From: Pseudomonas nitroreducens
Lineage (GTDB): Bacteria; Pseudomonadota; Gammaproteobacteria; Pseudomonadales; Pseudomonadaceae
Assembly: GCF_024170165.1 (NCBI RefSeq)
Contig: NZ_JALJXP010000001.1
Coordinates: 496,001-560,000 of the forward strand
Direction of reading: 5' to 3'
DNA: 64,000 nucleotides
The notes below the pieces were generated by a model. It did no database searches. It was not told where the DNA came from and saw only the letters and a program-made list of their open reading frames with translations. This document shows, piece by piece, positions 7,822 through 17,122 of this stretch; positions within the stretch are counted from its first letter, which is position 1, and each line of letters opens with the position of its first letter. Both the position numbers and the translations under genes were made by a program.

Positions 7822-9126
7822 ATGAACACACCTGCCGTACCGCACTATTCCGCCCACGAGCGCCGCTCGCGCATCCTCGCCATCGTCGGCGCCTCGTCGG
7901 GCAACCTGGTGGAGTGGTTCGACTTCTACGTCTATGCCTTCACCGCACTGTACTTCGCCCATGCCTTCTTCCCCTCAGACGATCCGACGGTGCAGCTGCT
8001 CAACACCGCCGGGGTGTTCGCCGCCGGCTTCCTGATGCGTCCCATCGGCGGCTGGCTGTTCGGCCGCATCGCCGACAAGAAGGGCCGCAAGACCGCGATG
8101 ATGATCTCGGTGCTGATGATGTGCGGCGGCTCGCTGGCGATTGCGGTGATGCCGACCTACGCCAGCATCGGCGTCGCGGCGCCGGCGCTGCTGCTGCTGG
8201 CGCGGCTGTTCCAGGGGCTGTCCGTGGGCGGCGAGTACGGCACCAGCGCGACCTACATGAGCGAAGTGGCGCTCAAGGGCCAGCGCGGCTTCTTCGCCTC
8301 CTTCCAGTACGTGACCCTGATCGGCGGCCAGCTGCTGGCGGTGCTGGTGGTGGTGATCCTGCAGCAACTGCTGACCACCGACGAGCTGAAGGAATGGGGC
8401 TGGCGGATTCCCTTCGTGGTTGGTGCAATCACCGCGGTGATCGCTTTCTACCTGCGCCGTTCACTGCATGAGACGGCCAAGGAGGCCAACCTCAAGCGCA
8501 AGGAGTCGGGCACCCTCGCCGAGCTGTTCACCCACCACAAGCGCGCCTTCTTCACCGTGCTCGGCTTCACCGCCGGCGGCTCGCTGATCTTCTACACCTT
8601 CACCACCTACATGCAGAAATACCTGGTGAACACTGCCGGGATGGACCCGAAGGTGGCCAGCGGCGTGATGACCTTCGCGCTGTTCTGCTACATGTGCATG
8701 CAGCCGCTGTTCGGCGCGCTGTCCGATCGCATCGGGCGCAAGACCTCGATGCTCTGGTTCGGCCTCCTGGGGATGATCTTCACCTGGCCGATCCTCTCCG
8801 CGCTGAAGGCGGTGAGCAGCCCGTACCTGGCCTTCGTGCTGATCATCGCGGCGATGGCCATCGTCAGCCTGTACACCTCCATCAGCGGGCTGATCAAGGC
8901 GGAGATGTTCCCGCCGGAAATCCGCGCCCTGGGCGTCGGCCTGTCCTATGCGGTGGGCAACGCCATCTTCGGCGGCTCGGCGGAATACGCCGCGCTGGGC
9001 CTCAAGACCATGGGCATGGAAGAGGTGTTCTACATCTACGTCTCGGTCATGTGCGGCGTGGCGCTGCTGGTCTGCCTGCTGCTGCCGGACCTGCGCAAGG
9101 TCAGCTACCTCAACGACGAGGACTGA
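7822..9126 (+). CDS. kgtP: MFS dicarboxylate/alpha-ketoglutarate:H+ symporter
   Basis: A 434-aa permease of the metabolite:H+ symporter branch of the major facilitator superfamily, importing C5/C4 dicarboxylates such as alpha-ketoglutarate. Twelve membrane helices are visible. The family signatures are [17 protein letters not shown] at the first helix, [13 protein letters not shown] in loop 2-3 (about 88-100), [20 protein letters not shown] in helix 4 and [13 protein letters not shown] in loop 8-9. Length and motifs match KgtP and its P. aeruginosa counterpart. The start has an AGAGAA ribosome site nine bases upstream. Its 3' end overlaps the convergent exporter gene by 22 bp. The substrate is inferred from the family. 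Confidence 0.82.
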   Translation: MNTPAVPHYSAHERRSRILAIVGASSGNLVEWFDFYVYAFTALYFAHAFFPSDDPTVQLLNTAGVFAAGFLMRPIGGWLFGRIADKKGRKTAMMISVLMMCGGSLAIAVMPTYASIGVAAPALLLLARLFQGLSVGGEYGTSATYMSEVALKGQRGFFASFQYVTLIGGQLLAVLVVVILQQLLTTDELKEWGWRIPFVVGAITAVIAFYLRRSLHETAKEANLKRKESGTLAELFTHHKRAFFTVLGFTAGGSLIFYTFTTYMQKYLVNTAGMDPKVASGVMTFALFCYMCMQPLFGALSDRIGRKTSMLWFGLLGMIFTWPILSALKAVSSPYLAFVLIIAAMAIVSLYTSISGLIKAEMFPPEIRALGVGLSYAVGNAIFGGSAEYAALGLKTMGMEEVFYIYVSVMCGVALLVCLLLPDLRKVSYLNDED

Positions 9127-10613
9127 CCTGCGCGACTTCCCTGGTCGTTGCCGCGGCCACGCAGGGCGTGGTCGGGCAGCGCCAGGGCGATCAGCAGGGC
9201 CAGGGCGCCTAAGCCTGCGTTGATCAGGAACAGGTGCCCGAATACCCCATCCAGCGTGAGCCGCTGCGCTTCGTGGCCGGCTCCACCGAGGCTGGCCAGC
9301 AGCGCGCTGGTCGACAGCCCGTGACCCGCCTCGCCCGCCAGCGGCTGCAGCATCGCCAGCAGCAGCGCGGACATCAGCGCGATCCCCACCGCCCCGCCCA
9401 GTGAGCGGAACAGGGTGATGTTGCTGGTCGCCACTCCCAGGTGTTTGGTCTCCACCGCGCTCTGCGCCGCCACCAGGCTGGTGGGGAACTGCGTACCGGC
9501 AGCAATGCCGGTGAGCAGCATGCAGATGCCCGAGATCAGGAATGCGCTTGGCGGTGTCAGTGCCAGGCCGGCAATCGCCAGCGGCATCAGCAGGCCGCCA
9601 CCGACGATCTGCGGTTTGTAGCGGCCGATGATCGCGGTCAGGCGGCCACAGCAGTACGCGCCAATCGGCACGCCCATGGCCAGCGGCAGCAGGTGCAGCG
9701 CGGCGCTGTCCGCACCGGCGCCGGTCACCGACTGGAAGCGCAGCGGCACCAGCACCGACAGCGAGATGACCTGGAAGCTGGCGAAGAAGCTGATCAGCCA
9801 GCTCAGGGTGGCCGCGCGAATACCGAACAGGTGCATCGGCACCAGCGGCTCCGGCGCGCGGCGTTCCTGCGCCACGAACAGCGCGATCAGCACCAGCGCG
9901 GCGGCAAACAGCGCGAGCATCTGCGGGTCGTTCCAGCGCGCGCCCTGGCCGACCTCGGTGATCGCCAGCAGCAGGCTGCCCAGGCCGGCGATCATCAGCA
10001 CGGTGCCGAGGTAATCGATCACCGGCTTGCGTCCCGGAACGGGCAGGCCGCGCAGGGTCCGGCGCGACACCGCGAGGGCAACCAGGCCCACCGGCAGGTT
10101 GATCAGGAACACCCAGCGCCACGACAGGTACTCGGTAAGCACGCCGCCCAACACCGGGCCGGCGATGCTCGCCACTGCGTACATGCTGCTGAAGTAGCCC
10201 TGGTAGCGGCCACGTTCGCGCGGCGGAACGATGTCGCCGATGATCGCCTGGCTCACCGACATCATGCCGCCGGCGCCGATGCCCTGCAGCACGCGGGCGA
10301 TCACCAGCTGCTCCATGCTCTGGGCGGCGCCGCAGAGCAGCGAGGCGAAGGTGAACAGGCCGATGGCGAAGAGCATCAGCACGCGGCGGCCGTAGAGATC
10401 GCCGAGCTTGCCGTAGATCGGCATGGAGATGGTCATCGCCACCATGTAGCCGGAGATGACCCACGCCAGCAGGTCGAAGTCGCCGAAGCCGGCGGAGATC
10501 GCCGGCAGGGACACGGCGACGATGGTCTGGTCGAGCGCACCGAGGAAGATCGCCAGCATCAGCCCCACCAGCACGGTGCGGACCGCCGGACGCGGCTCGG
10601 ACAAGGTATTCAA
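9105..10613 (-). CDS. MFS drug exporter, DHA2 (EmrB/QacA) family
   Basis: A 502-aa, 14-helix proton-driven exporter. Diagnostic stretches: [16 protein letters not shown] (motif D1 in helix 1, about 24-39), [13 protein letters not shown] (motif A, about 68-80), the [12 protein letters not shown] segment of helix 4 and GPVLGGVL (motif C, about 155-162), followed by [13 protein letters not shown]. It is a stand-alone gene: no membrane-fusion protein or outer-membrane channel is next to it, so export would be to the periplasm. No repressor adjoins it. Its last 22 bp overlap the end of the kgtP-like gene on the other strand, so the C-terminal tail is encoded opposite a real gene. Confidence 0.88.
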   Translation of the reverse strand: MNTLSEPRPAVRTVLVGLMLAIFLGALDQTIVAVSLPAISAGFGDFDLLAWVISGYMVAMTISMPIYGKLGDLYGRRVLMLFAIGLFTFASLLCGAAQSMEQLVIARVLQGIGAGGMMSVSQAIIGDIVPPRERGRYQGYFSSMYAVASIAGPVLGGVLTEYLSWRWVFLINLPVGLVALAVSRRTLRGLPVPGRKPVIDYLGTVLMIAGLGSLLLAITEVGQGARWNDPQMLALFAAALVLIALFVAQERRAPEPLVPMHLFGIRAATLSWLISFFASFQVISLSVLVPLRFQSVTGAGADSAALHLLPLAMGVPIGAYCCGRLTAIIGRYKPQIVGGGLLMPLAIAGLALTPPSAFLISGICMLLTGIAAGTQFPTSLVAAQSAVETKHLGVATSNITLFRSLGGAVGIALMSALLLAMLQPLAGEAGHGLSTSALLASLGGAGHEAQRLTLDGVFGHLFLINAGLGALALLIALALPDHALRGRGNDQGSRAGQSSSLR

Positions 10614-10967
10614 GGAAGGCCCCCTTCACTGCAGAGGTGCACCGGCCGGGATGGGCGCGGGCGGCCCCCAGTGTAGTGCAAGGCAGCGGCGAACTGTCAC
10701 ACCTGCGCGATAGTTACCGGGCAGGAAAGGCTCTATCTCAGGCCTGACAAAGATGATGGGCGAAGCGGCTGCTACGCTTGATAGGCGAGCTATCCTGCCG
10801 TGCAGTTCTTTTTGGAACGCAACCCGCCGGGGCGTACTCCACTGCAAGGGAATCTTCGGACCTGTTGCAGGGATCGGCGCCCGATAGTTTTTCGCGGGCC
10901 AGGCCATAGGCGAAGACTATGGAAGTGCTGGTCTATAGTTCCTCAGCCCTGTGACCAGGAGGTTTGC
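10614..10967. other. Divergent promoter region between the DHA2 exporter and the CFA-type gene
   Basis: 354 bp. The only clear signal is a stationary-phase-type -10 (CTATAGTT, 10933-10940) just before the methyltransferase gene. A frame is open across 10800-10967 ahead of the methyltransferase, but it lacks a ribosome site and family similarity, and the ATG at 10968 has both. Confidence 0.5.
10933..10940 (+). promoter_or_regulatory. Candidate sigmaS/sigma70 -10 element
   Basis: CTATAGTT lies 28 bp before the ATG of the CFA-type gene, with no recognisable -35. An extended CTATA-type -10 without a -35 is characteristic of RpoS promoters, and cfa genes are often RpoS-controlled. Confidence 0.3.
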
Positions 10968-12152
10968 ATGAAAGCCAATCTGCCCTCTGAGTTGCTGTCC
11001 CTGCAGTTGCCGTTGCGCATCCGCACCGGCGAGGCCCAGGCCTTCGACCTCGGCCCCGACCCGCAGGTAACTCTGGTTGTCCGCGATCCCACGCTGCTGA
11101 CCGAGATCACCCACCCCAGCCTCGATATCCTCGGTAGCGCCTACGTGGAGGGCCGCATGGACATCGAGGGGCCGATGCAGGAAGTGATCGCCACCGCCGA
11201 CGCCCTGAGCGCCGCGCTGGGTGATGACGACGACGATGCCGACTACGTGCGCGAAAGCCACGACAAGGCCACCGACGCCGAAGCCATCCATTACCACTAC
11301 GACCTGTCCAACGCGTTCTACCAGCTCTGGCTCGACCCGGAGATGGTGTACTCCTGCGCCTACTACGAAACCGGCAACGAAAACCTGGCCAGCGCCCAGC
11401 TGGCCAAGCTGCGCCACCTGTGCCGCAAGCTGCGCCTGAAACCGGGCGAGAAGCTGCTCGACGTCGGCTGCGGCTGGGGCGGGCTGGCGCGCCTGGCGGC
11501 GCGGGAATTCGGCGCCCGGGTGCACGGCATCACCCTCAGCGAGGAGCAACTCAAGCTCGGCCGCGAGCGGGTCCTGGCGGACGGCCTGGAAGGCCAGGTG
11601 ACGCTGGAGCTGCTGGACTACCGCGACCTGCCGCGCGACGGCCGCTACGACAAGGTGGTCAGCGTCGGCATGTTCGAGCACGTCGGCCACGCCAACCTGG
11701 GCCTCTACTTCCAGCACCTGTATGACGCGGTGCGGCCGGGCGGGCTGGTGATGAACCACGGCATCACCTCCAGCAACACCGACGGCCGCCCGGTCGGACG
11801 CGGCGCCGGTGACTTCATCGACCGCTACGTGTTCCCCCACGGCGAGCTGCCGCACCTGTCCCTGGCCGTTAACCGCATGAGCGAGGCGGGGCTGGAAGTG
11901 GTCGACGTCGAAGGGCTGCGCCTTCACTACGCGCGCACCCTGGACTTCTGGAGCGCCAACCTCGAAGCCAGGTTGGCCGAGGCGGCGCAGCTGGTGCCCG
12001 ACCAGGCCCTGCGCATCTGGCGCCTGTACCTCGCCGGTTGCGCCTACGGCTTCAAGAAGGGCTGGATCAACCTGCACCAGATTCTGGCCAGCAAGCCGCA
12101 CACCGACGGCGGCCACGAAGTGCCCTGGAGCCGCCGCGACATCTACGCCTGA
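10968..12152 (+). CDS. Cyclopropane-fatty-acid-synthase-type SAM methyltransferase
   Basis: Predicted to add a methylene bridge from S-adenosylmethionine to unsaturated acyl chains of membrane phospholipids. The 394-aa protein has an N-terminal domain (about 1-95), then AIHYHYDLSNAFYQLWLDPEMVYSCAYY (the CFA lipid-site signature, about 106-133), SAM motif I LLDVGCGWGGLA (about 165), ITLSEEQ, and FEHVGHANLGLYF with the catalytic Glu/His region (about 232). The ATG at 10968 is chosen because CCAGGAGG sits about eight bases upstream; upstream codons in the same frame are unrelated. It ends at a terminator at 12168. It may be the second, Pseudomonas-specific CFA paralogue rather than canonical Cfa. 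Confidence 0.85.
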   Translation: MKANLPSELLSLQLPLRIRTGEAQAFDLGPDPQVTLVVRDPTLLTEITHPSLDILGSAYVEGRMDIEGPMQEVIATADALSAALGDDDDDADYVRESHDKATDAEAIHYHYDLSNAFYQLWLDPEMVYSCAYYETGNENLASAQLAKLRHLCRKLRLKPGEKLLDVGCGWGGLARLAAREFGARVHGITLSEEQLKLGRERVLADGLEGQVTLELLDYRDLPRDGRYDKVVSVGMFEHVGHANLGLYFQHLYDAVRPGGLVMNHGITSSNTDGRPVGRGAGDFIDRYVFPHGELPHLSLAVNRMSEAGLEVVDVEGLRLHYARTLDFWSANLEARLAEAAQLVPDQALRIWRLYLAGCAYGFKKGWINLHQILASKPHTDGGHEVPWSRRDIYA

Positions 12153-12167
12153 GCCTTGCAAGGGCGT

Positions 12168-12203
12168 GCATCGGGCCCGGCTTGCCGGGGCCCGATGCCT
12201 TTC
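12168..12203 (+). terminator. Terminator after the CFA-type gene
   Basis: Stem GCATCGGGCCCGG (12168-12180) / 12185-12198 with a 4-nt loop CTTG and one bulged G, followed by CTTTCC. The T tract is short. Confidence 0.65.
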
Positions 12204-12283
12204 CGGAGAGGAGCAAAAGGCTTGCATCGAGGGGCGCGGGAGGCTAAACCCCCTTTCCCCACTGACTCTTTGGTAGATGAATC

Positions 12284-12760
12284 ATGGTGAACTTCTTCCC
12301 GGACCTGTCCCTTGTCGAACTCTCGCCCGCGCAGGCGCCCTGGCCACTGTTGCTCAAGGCCGACCCCAGCCGCGAGCAGATCGAAAGCTACCTGGCCGAC
12401 TCGCGCCTGCTGGCGCTGAACGAGGCGGATTCCGTGCGCGGCGTCCTGACGCTGACTCCCCGCGAACCCGGCGTCGCCGAGATCACCAGCATTGCGGTGG
12501 AAGACGAATGGCAGGAGCGCGGCCTGGGCCGACGCCTGCTGCTGGCGGCCATCGAGCAGGCGCGCGAGGCCGGCCTGCAGCGAGTAACCATCGCCACCGG
12601 CAACTCCAGCCTGGCCCAGCTCGGCCTGTACCAGCGCCTGGGCTTCCGCATCGTCGGCATCGAGACGGATCACTTCGTGCGGCATTACCCCGAGCCGATC
12701 TACGAGAACGGTATCCACTGCCGCGACCAGATTCGCCTGGCGCTCGACCTCGGCGTCTAG
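12284..12760 (+). CDS. GNAT-family N-acetyltransferase
   Basis: 158-aa single-domain acyl-CoA-dependent acetyltransferase. The core motif ITSIAVEDEWQERGLGRRLL (about 66-85, with the R/Q-x-x-G-x-G/A pyrophosphate loop as ERGLGRR) and the C-terminal LGLYQRLGFRIVGIETDHF strand-helix are typical of GNAT. The substrate cannot be predicted. It starts at an ATG 131 bp after the CFA-type gene and ends 4 bp into the stop region of the convergent folE2. No operon partner is evident. Confidence 0.85.
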   Translation: MVNFFPDLSLVELSPAQAPWPLLLKADPSREQIESYLADSRLLALNEADSVRGVLTLTPREPGVAEITSIAVEDEWQERGLGRRLLLAAIEQAREAGLQRVTIATGNSSLAQLGLYQRLGFRIVGIETDHFVRHYPEPIYENGIHCRDQIRLALDLGV

Positions 12761-13644
12761 CCGCGCACCCAGCGACTCACCGCGACCGCATCGTGGGCGT
12801 GGAGGCTTTCTGCATGGACCACGCGCACTTCGAAGCCTGACACTTCTCCGCGCTGCAACAGCGCCCGGTGCAGCCGCCGTGCGGCGTCCTCGCAGAACAT
12901 CAGGTTCTGCCCATTGGCCAGGGCGAAGGCCTGCTCGTCGGCGCGTTTCACTGCCGTCTGGACGGCAGTGCCGAGGGCGTCTTCGGCGTGGTCGATCAGC
13001 TCGCTGAAAGTGAAGGCCGACGCGCTCGGATCGAGCTGCAGGTGCAGCCGCGCCTCGCTGCGCTGGCTGTGCGGCGTGGCGACTATGCCCTGCGGGCTGC
13101 CGAGCCAGGCGCGGACCTCGCTGGCCTTCAGCGGGCGGCCGGTGAAGTCGGCGTCGAAGCGCTCCTGGATCAGCTGGCGCGCCAGCGCCGCCGAGCACGG
13201 ACAGGTCGAGGAGTAGGGCAGGCTCAGGCGCAACTCCAGTTGCAGCGCGTCATTCTCCAGCTGCGCGTGGATTTCGCAGGGGTAGCGCTTCCAGCCGCTC
13301 AGCGGGCTGACCAGCGCCGGGCGCCGCAGCAGCAGTTCGAAACGCAGCGCCAGGTTGGCTCGCCGCGAGAGCTGCGCGTGGCTGCGCAGGAACTGCTTGA
13401 GCAAGTCGCGCAGCAGTGCCGGTGACAGCTCGGCCTCCGCCAGCGTTTCCAGCGCCAGGTACAACCGCGACATGTGAATGCCGCGCGCCTCGGCTTCATC
13501 GAGGCTGACGCCGGCGTCGGCAAAGGCAGCAACGCGCTCGCCGGCTATACGCAGCGGCACGGCGATGCCCTGCATGCCGACCCAGTCGAGCGGGATGGGC
13601 AGGCGGGTGGATTGGCAGGCGATATCGGGGAGCAGGGCGGTCAT
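12757..13644 (-). CDS. folE2: GTP cyclohydrolase FolE2 (type IB)
   Basis: Converts GTP to 7,8-dihydroneopterin triphosphate for folate and related pterins when zinc is scarce and zinc-dependent FolE fails. 295 aa, the usual length. Family marks are VGMQGIAVPL (about 22), the LSGWKRYPCEIHAQLE segment, YSSTCPCSAALARQL (conserved Cys-Pro-Cys-Ser, about 146-160, metal-binding cysteine) and a late NLMFCEDAARRL. A Zur-type palindrome lies 22 bp upstream (13666-13680), so zinc repression is well supported. It sits with a small secreted protein, dksA2, a COG0523 GTPase and a DUF1826 gene, matching the zinc-starvation island of P. aeruginosa. Confidence 0.93.
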   Translation of the reverse strand: MTALLPDIACQSTRLPIPLDWVGMQGIAVPLRIAGERVAAFADAGVSLDEAEARGIHMSRLYLALETLAEAELSPALLRDLLKQFLRSHAQLSRRANLALRFELLLRRPALVSPLSGWKRYPCEIHAQLENDALQLELRLSLPYSSTCPCSAALARQLIQERFDADFTGRPLKASEVRAWLGSPQGIVATPHSQRSEARLHLQLDPSASAFTFSELIDHAEDALGTAVQTAVKRADEQAFALANGQNLMFCEDAARRLHRALLQRGEVSGFEVRVVHAESLHAHDAVAVSRWVRG

Positions 13645-13665
13645 GGGCGGGTCACGGTCGGCAAT

Positions 13666-13680
13666 TGTTATAATATAACG
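13666..13680. promoter_or_regulatory. Zur box upstream of folE2
   Basis: TGTTATAATATAACG, one mismatch from the palindrome TGTTATAATATAACA recognised by Zur. It is 22 bp before the folE2 start, in position to block its promoter. Confidence 0.88.
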
Positions 13681-13713
13681 TATTTGCTTCGCGACGATCC
13701 CGCAATGGCCTCG

Positions 13714-14136
13714 TCAGCGTTCCTGTTGCTTGCAACCGCTGACACGGCCACAGGTCAGCCGCGCGCTGTCGCCCGAGGAACTGCTGAAACGGCTGATGTT
13801 GGTCCAGCCGATACCGCGGCTGGTGCCGACCCAAACCTGGCCATCGCTGGTCACTCCGCTGAAGAAAGTCAGGCTGCCGTAGCGCGTGCCGGTCTGCGCC
13901 CAGTGCCGTCCGCTCCTCGCCTCGAAGCCGCGCAGGTAGGTGTCGCGGCCCAGGGTGGCGACGCTGTAGAGATTCCCCGAGTCGTCCATACAGGCCAGCA
14001 CGTTGGCCGACCAGGCGCAGCGCGCCGGTGCCTCACCGGGGAAGGGGATCGGCAGCTGGCCGGAGGCGTGGGCGCCCAGGGCGAACAAGCTGGCGAAGGA
14101 GGCAAGCAAACGGGGCAGCAGAGCGCGGCGCGGCAT
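13714..14136 (-). CDS. Secreted small protein of unknown function in the zinc-starvation block
   Basis: A 140-aa protein with a good signal peptide (MPRRALLPRLLASFASLFALGAHA, cleavage about residue 24) and a mature part holding four Cys (CAW, ACMDD, TCGR, SGCK) and Gly/Ser/aromatic-rich strands such as TYLRGFEARSGRHWAQTGT and GVTSDGQVWVGTSRG, reminiscent of beta-propeller repeats. The ATG at 14136 is preferred; an upstream ATG at 14235 would put the start inside a Zur box and precede the signal peptide with 33 odd residues. It shares the divergent Zur region with dksA2, so it is probably zinc-repressed. P. aeruginosa has a hypothetical gene in the same place. Function unknown. Confidence 0.68.
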   Translation of the reverse strand: MPRRALLPRLLASFASLFALGAHASGQLPIPFPGEAPARCAWSANVLACMDDSGNLYSVATLGRDTYLRGFEARSGRHWAQTGTRYGSLTFFSGVTSDGQVWVGTSRGIGWTNISRFSSSSGDSARLTCGRVSGCKQQER

Positions 14137-14219
14137 CGGGGTTCTCGGAAGGGGCGGAGCGGAGCATCGGTATCGCACGGCGGTGGACGCCTTGTCGATC
14201 AGCGGTGGTCGGACGCAGA

Positions 14220-14249
14220 TTGCAGAGGTGTGCATTGTTATAATATAAC
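14220..14249 (+). promoter_or_regulatory. Candidate sigma70 promoter of dksA2
   Basis: TTGCAG (14220-14225), 18-bp spacer, TATAAC (14244-14249). The -10 lies inside the Zur palindrome, so Zur binding would occlude it. Confidence 0.5.
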
Positions 14250-14250
14250 A
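14236..14250. promoter_or_regulatory. Zur box between the secreted-protein gene and dksA2
   Basis: TGTTATAATATAACA, a perfect 7-1-7 palindrome identical to the Zur core, 30 bp before dksA2 and 100 bp before the divergent secreted-protein gene. It could control both. Confidence 0.9.
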
Positions 14251-14279
14251 TAAAAGATCACTCCCTTCCGGAGACGGTC

Positions 14280-14684
14280 ATGACCGAACAGGAACTGCTT
14301 GCCCAGCCCGGCGAGGCCTACATGAGCGAGGCGCAACAGGGCTATTTCCGCGGATTGCTGCTGGACCAGCGCGACGAATTGCAGGTTCGCATCGAAGAGG
14401 AATTCCAGGCGCTGCAGGACACCGAACGGGCCAGCGACGAAGCCGATGTCGCCAGCCGCGAAGAGTCGCGCCAGTGGCAGCTGCGCCTGCTGGAGCGCGA
14501 GAAGAAGCTGCTCGACAAGATCGACCAGGCGCTGGAGCGCCTGGCCCGGGGCGATTACGGCTGGTGCGAGGAAACCGGCGAACCGATCGGCTTGCGCCGC
14601 CTGCTGCTGCGCCCCACCGCCTCGCTGTGCATCGAGGCCAAGGAGCGCCAGGAACGGCGCGAACTGCACGTCCGCGAAGCCTGA
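14280..14684 (+). CDS. dksA2: DksA2, zinc-independent DksA paralogue
   Basis: RNA-polymerase secondary-channel factor acting with ppGpp; replaces DksA when zinc is limiting. 134 aa with the coiled-coil region (about 18-90, [14 protein letters not shown] at the hairpin tip with the acidic D-x-A tip residues) and the globular domain [17 protein letters not shown]...ASLCIEAKE. Canonical DksA binds zinc with four Cys (CxxC...CxxC). Here each pair keeps only the first Cys (CEET and CIEA), the hallmark of DksA2. Zur control upstream agrees. The stop is 20 bp before the GTG start of the COG0523 gene, suggesting one transcript dksA2-COG0523-DUF1826. Confidence 0.92.
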   Translation: MTEQELLAQPGEAYMSEAQQGYFRGLLLDQRDELQVRIEEEFQALQDTERASDEADVASREESRQWQLRLLEREKKLLDKIDQALERLARGDYGWCEETGEPIGLRRLLLRPTASLCIEAKERQERRELHVREA

Positions 14685-14704
14685 ATTCCCTGGAGATGAT
14701 CCCC

Positions 14705-15918
<1,214 letters not shown>

Positions 15919-15919
<1 letters not shown>

Positions 15920-16551
15920 TGCTCGCCCTCGAAACCCCGGCCTGGCCGCGCCAGGTGCTTGGCGACGATCCGCAGGTGCTTGCCGAAGTGCTCAGGGACG
16001 ACGTCAACCTGACCGTCTGGCAGCGCACGCTGTACCCGGAAATCAGCCGCTTCGGTGGCTGGCTGAGCACCCAGGCGGTCGACCTGACGCAGAGCCTCGA
16101 GGTGGTCGATGAACGCGTCGAGCTGGGCGACCTGCTGCGCCCCTACGCCATGCTCGAGGGCTGCACGCTGTTTCGCAGTGACCTGCAATGGCTGGCCGAA
16201 GCCTTCGCCTGCCTGACCGGCGCGCAGCGCATCGGCCTGCGCCTGCGCAGCCTGGACAAGGCCATGTGCCCGCGCTTCCACGTCGACCATGTGCCGCTGC
16301 GCCTGGTGACCACCTATGCCGGGCCCGCCAGCCAATGGCTGGAGGAGTGGGCCATGGCCCGCGCACGGCTCGGCGATGCGGCGGCCGAACCGGTCAGCCG
16401 GGCGGAGATCCGCGAGATGTCTGCCGGCGACGTGGGGCTGTTCAAGGGCGAGAAATGGGCCGGCAATCTCGGCGGCGGCATCGTCCATCGCTCGCCGCTG
16501 CCGGCGCCGGGGGAACGACGCCTGCTGCTCACGCTCGACTGGCTTGGCTGA
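15919..16551 (+). CDS. DUF1826 protein of the zinc-starvation operon
   Basis: A 210-aa soluble protein whose ATG overlaps the stop of the COG0523 gene by one base (TGATG), so the two are translationally coupled. It matches what I know of DUF1826 proteins, which travel with COG0523 GTPases. Visible features are LTVWQRTLYPEI near the start, CPRFHVDHVPLRLVTTYAGP in the middle (a His/Cys-containing strand resembling a metal or 2-oxoglutarate-type site) and LFKGEKWAGNLGGGIVHRSP near the end. The family's biochemistry is not established; the HVDH segment makes a metal-dependent oxygenase fold possible. The call rests on context and motif resemblance. Confidence 0.72.
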
Positions 16552-16565
16552 GGTTTCGCGCGGGC

Positions 16566-16595
16566 AAAAAAACAGGCCGCCCGGGGAGAGCGGCC
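16566..16595 (-). terminator. Terminator for the small secreted-protein gene
   Basis: Read on the minus strand: GGCCGC...GCGGCC stem (16575-16580 / 16590-16595) followed by TGTTTTTTT. It lies about 95 bp after the stop of the minus-strand gene at 16689. Confidence 0.7.
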
Positions 16596-16688
16596 CAATT
16601 CACCAAGATCATGTCCGGCGTGGGGTGCCGGGAGGGTGTGAGGTACCCGACGACAGTAAGCCCGAGCCGTGTGACAGGGCGATGACCG

Positions 16689-17045
16689 TTACTCGCCCTG
16701 GCGCCAGTGGCCGTTGCTCTGCTGTTCGCAGAACGGCTGGAGGATGCGCGCATCGCTGGCCACGCCGTAGTAGTGGATGTCCTGGCGGTAGGGCACGCCC
16801 TGGGTCTGGGCGTTCTCGCAGACGCCGAAGGCACCGCTTGGGCAGCTCTCGGAATAGGTGACCTCGACCTTCTGGTCTTTCAACTGCGGCTGGCAGAAGC
16901 CCTCGCGGAAGAGCTTTTCCGGGATGGTGCGGTTCTGCTGGCAGACCTTCACGTCAACGTCCTTGCCCTGGGTGTGCACCATGCAGGCCTCGCCGTGGGC
17001 GAGCAGGGGCAGGCAGGCGAAGGCGAGAGGCAGCAACAGGCGCAT
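16689..17045 (-). CDS. Secreted cysteine-rich protein of unknown function
   Basis: 118-aa protein with an N-terminal signal peptide (MRLLLPLAFACLPLLAHG, cleavage near residue 19) and six Cys in the mature part (ACMVH, KVCQQ, GFCQP, ESCPS, GVCEN, PFCEQ), enough for three disulphides. No family is recognised. It lies between the DUF1826 gene (convergent) and a second COG0523 gene (divergent, 77 bp apart). A periplasmic role related to metal stress is possible from the neighbourhood, but no Zur-type palindrome was found in its upstream gap. The start codon is the first ATG, directly giving the signal peptide. Confidence 0.65.
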   Translation of the reverse strand: MRLLLPLAFACLPLLAHGEACMVHTQGKDVDVKVCQQNRTIPEKLFREGFCQPQLKDQKVEVTYSESCPSGAFGVCENAQTQGVPYRQDIHYYGVASDARILQPFCEQQSNGHWRQGE

Positions 17046-17122
17046 GATCGATCCGGGGTTGGCGAGAGAAAGCCGCGACTCTAGCGCTTTTCCCGGCGAG
17101 CGTCAGGCGGCACCATGGGCGA

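Noticed and set aside
8461-10629. 722-codon minus-strand frame covering the DHA2 exporter and half of kgtP
   Set aside because: It is frame-shifted relative to the real exporter frame and overlaps the kgtP coding sequence for hundreds of bases.
10800-10967. N-terminal extension of the CFA-type protein
   Set aside because: The added residues are unlike the family, have no ribosome site, and the ATG at 10968 has a strong one.
14137-14235. Earlier ATG (14235) for the Zur-region secreted protein
   Set aside because: It would place the start within the Zur palindrome and put 33 unusual residues before a good signal peptide.
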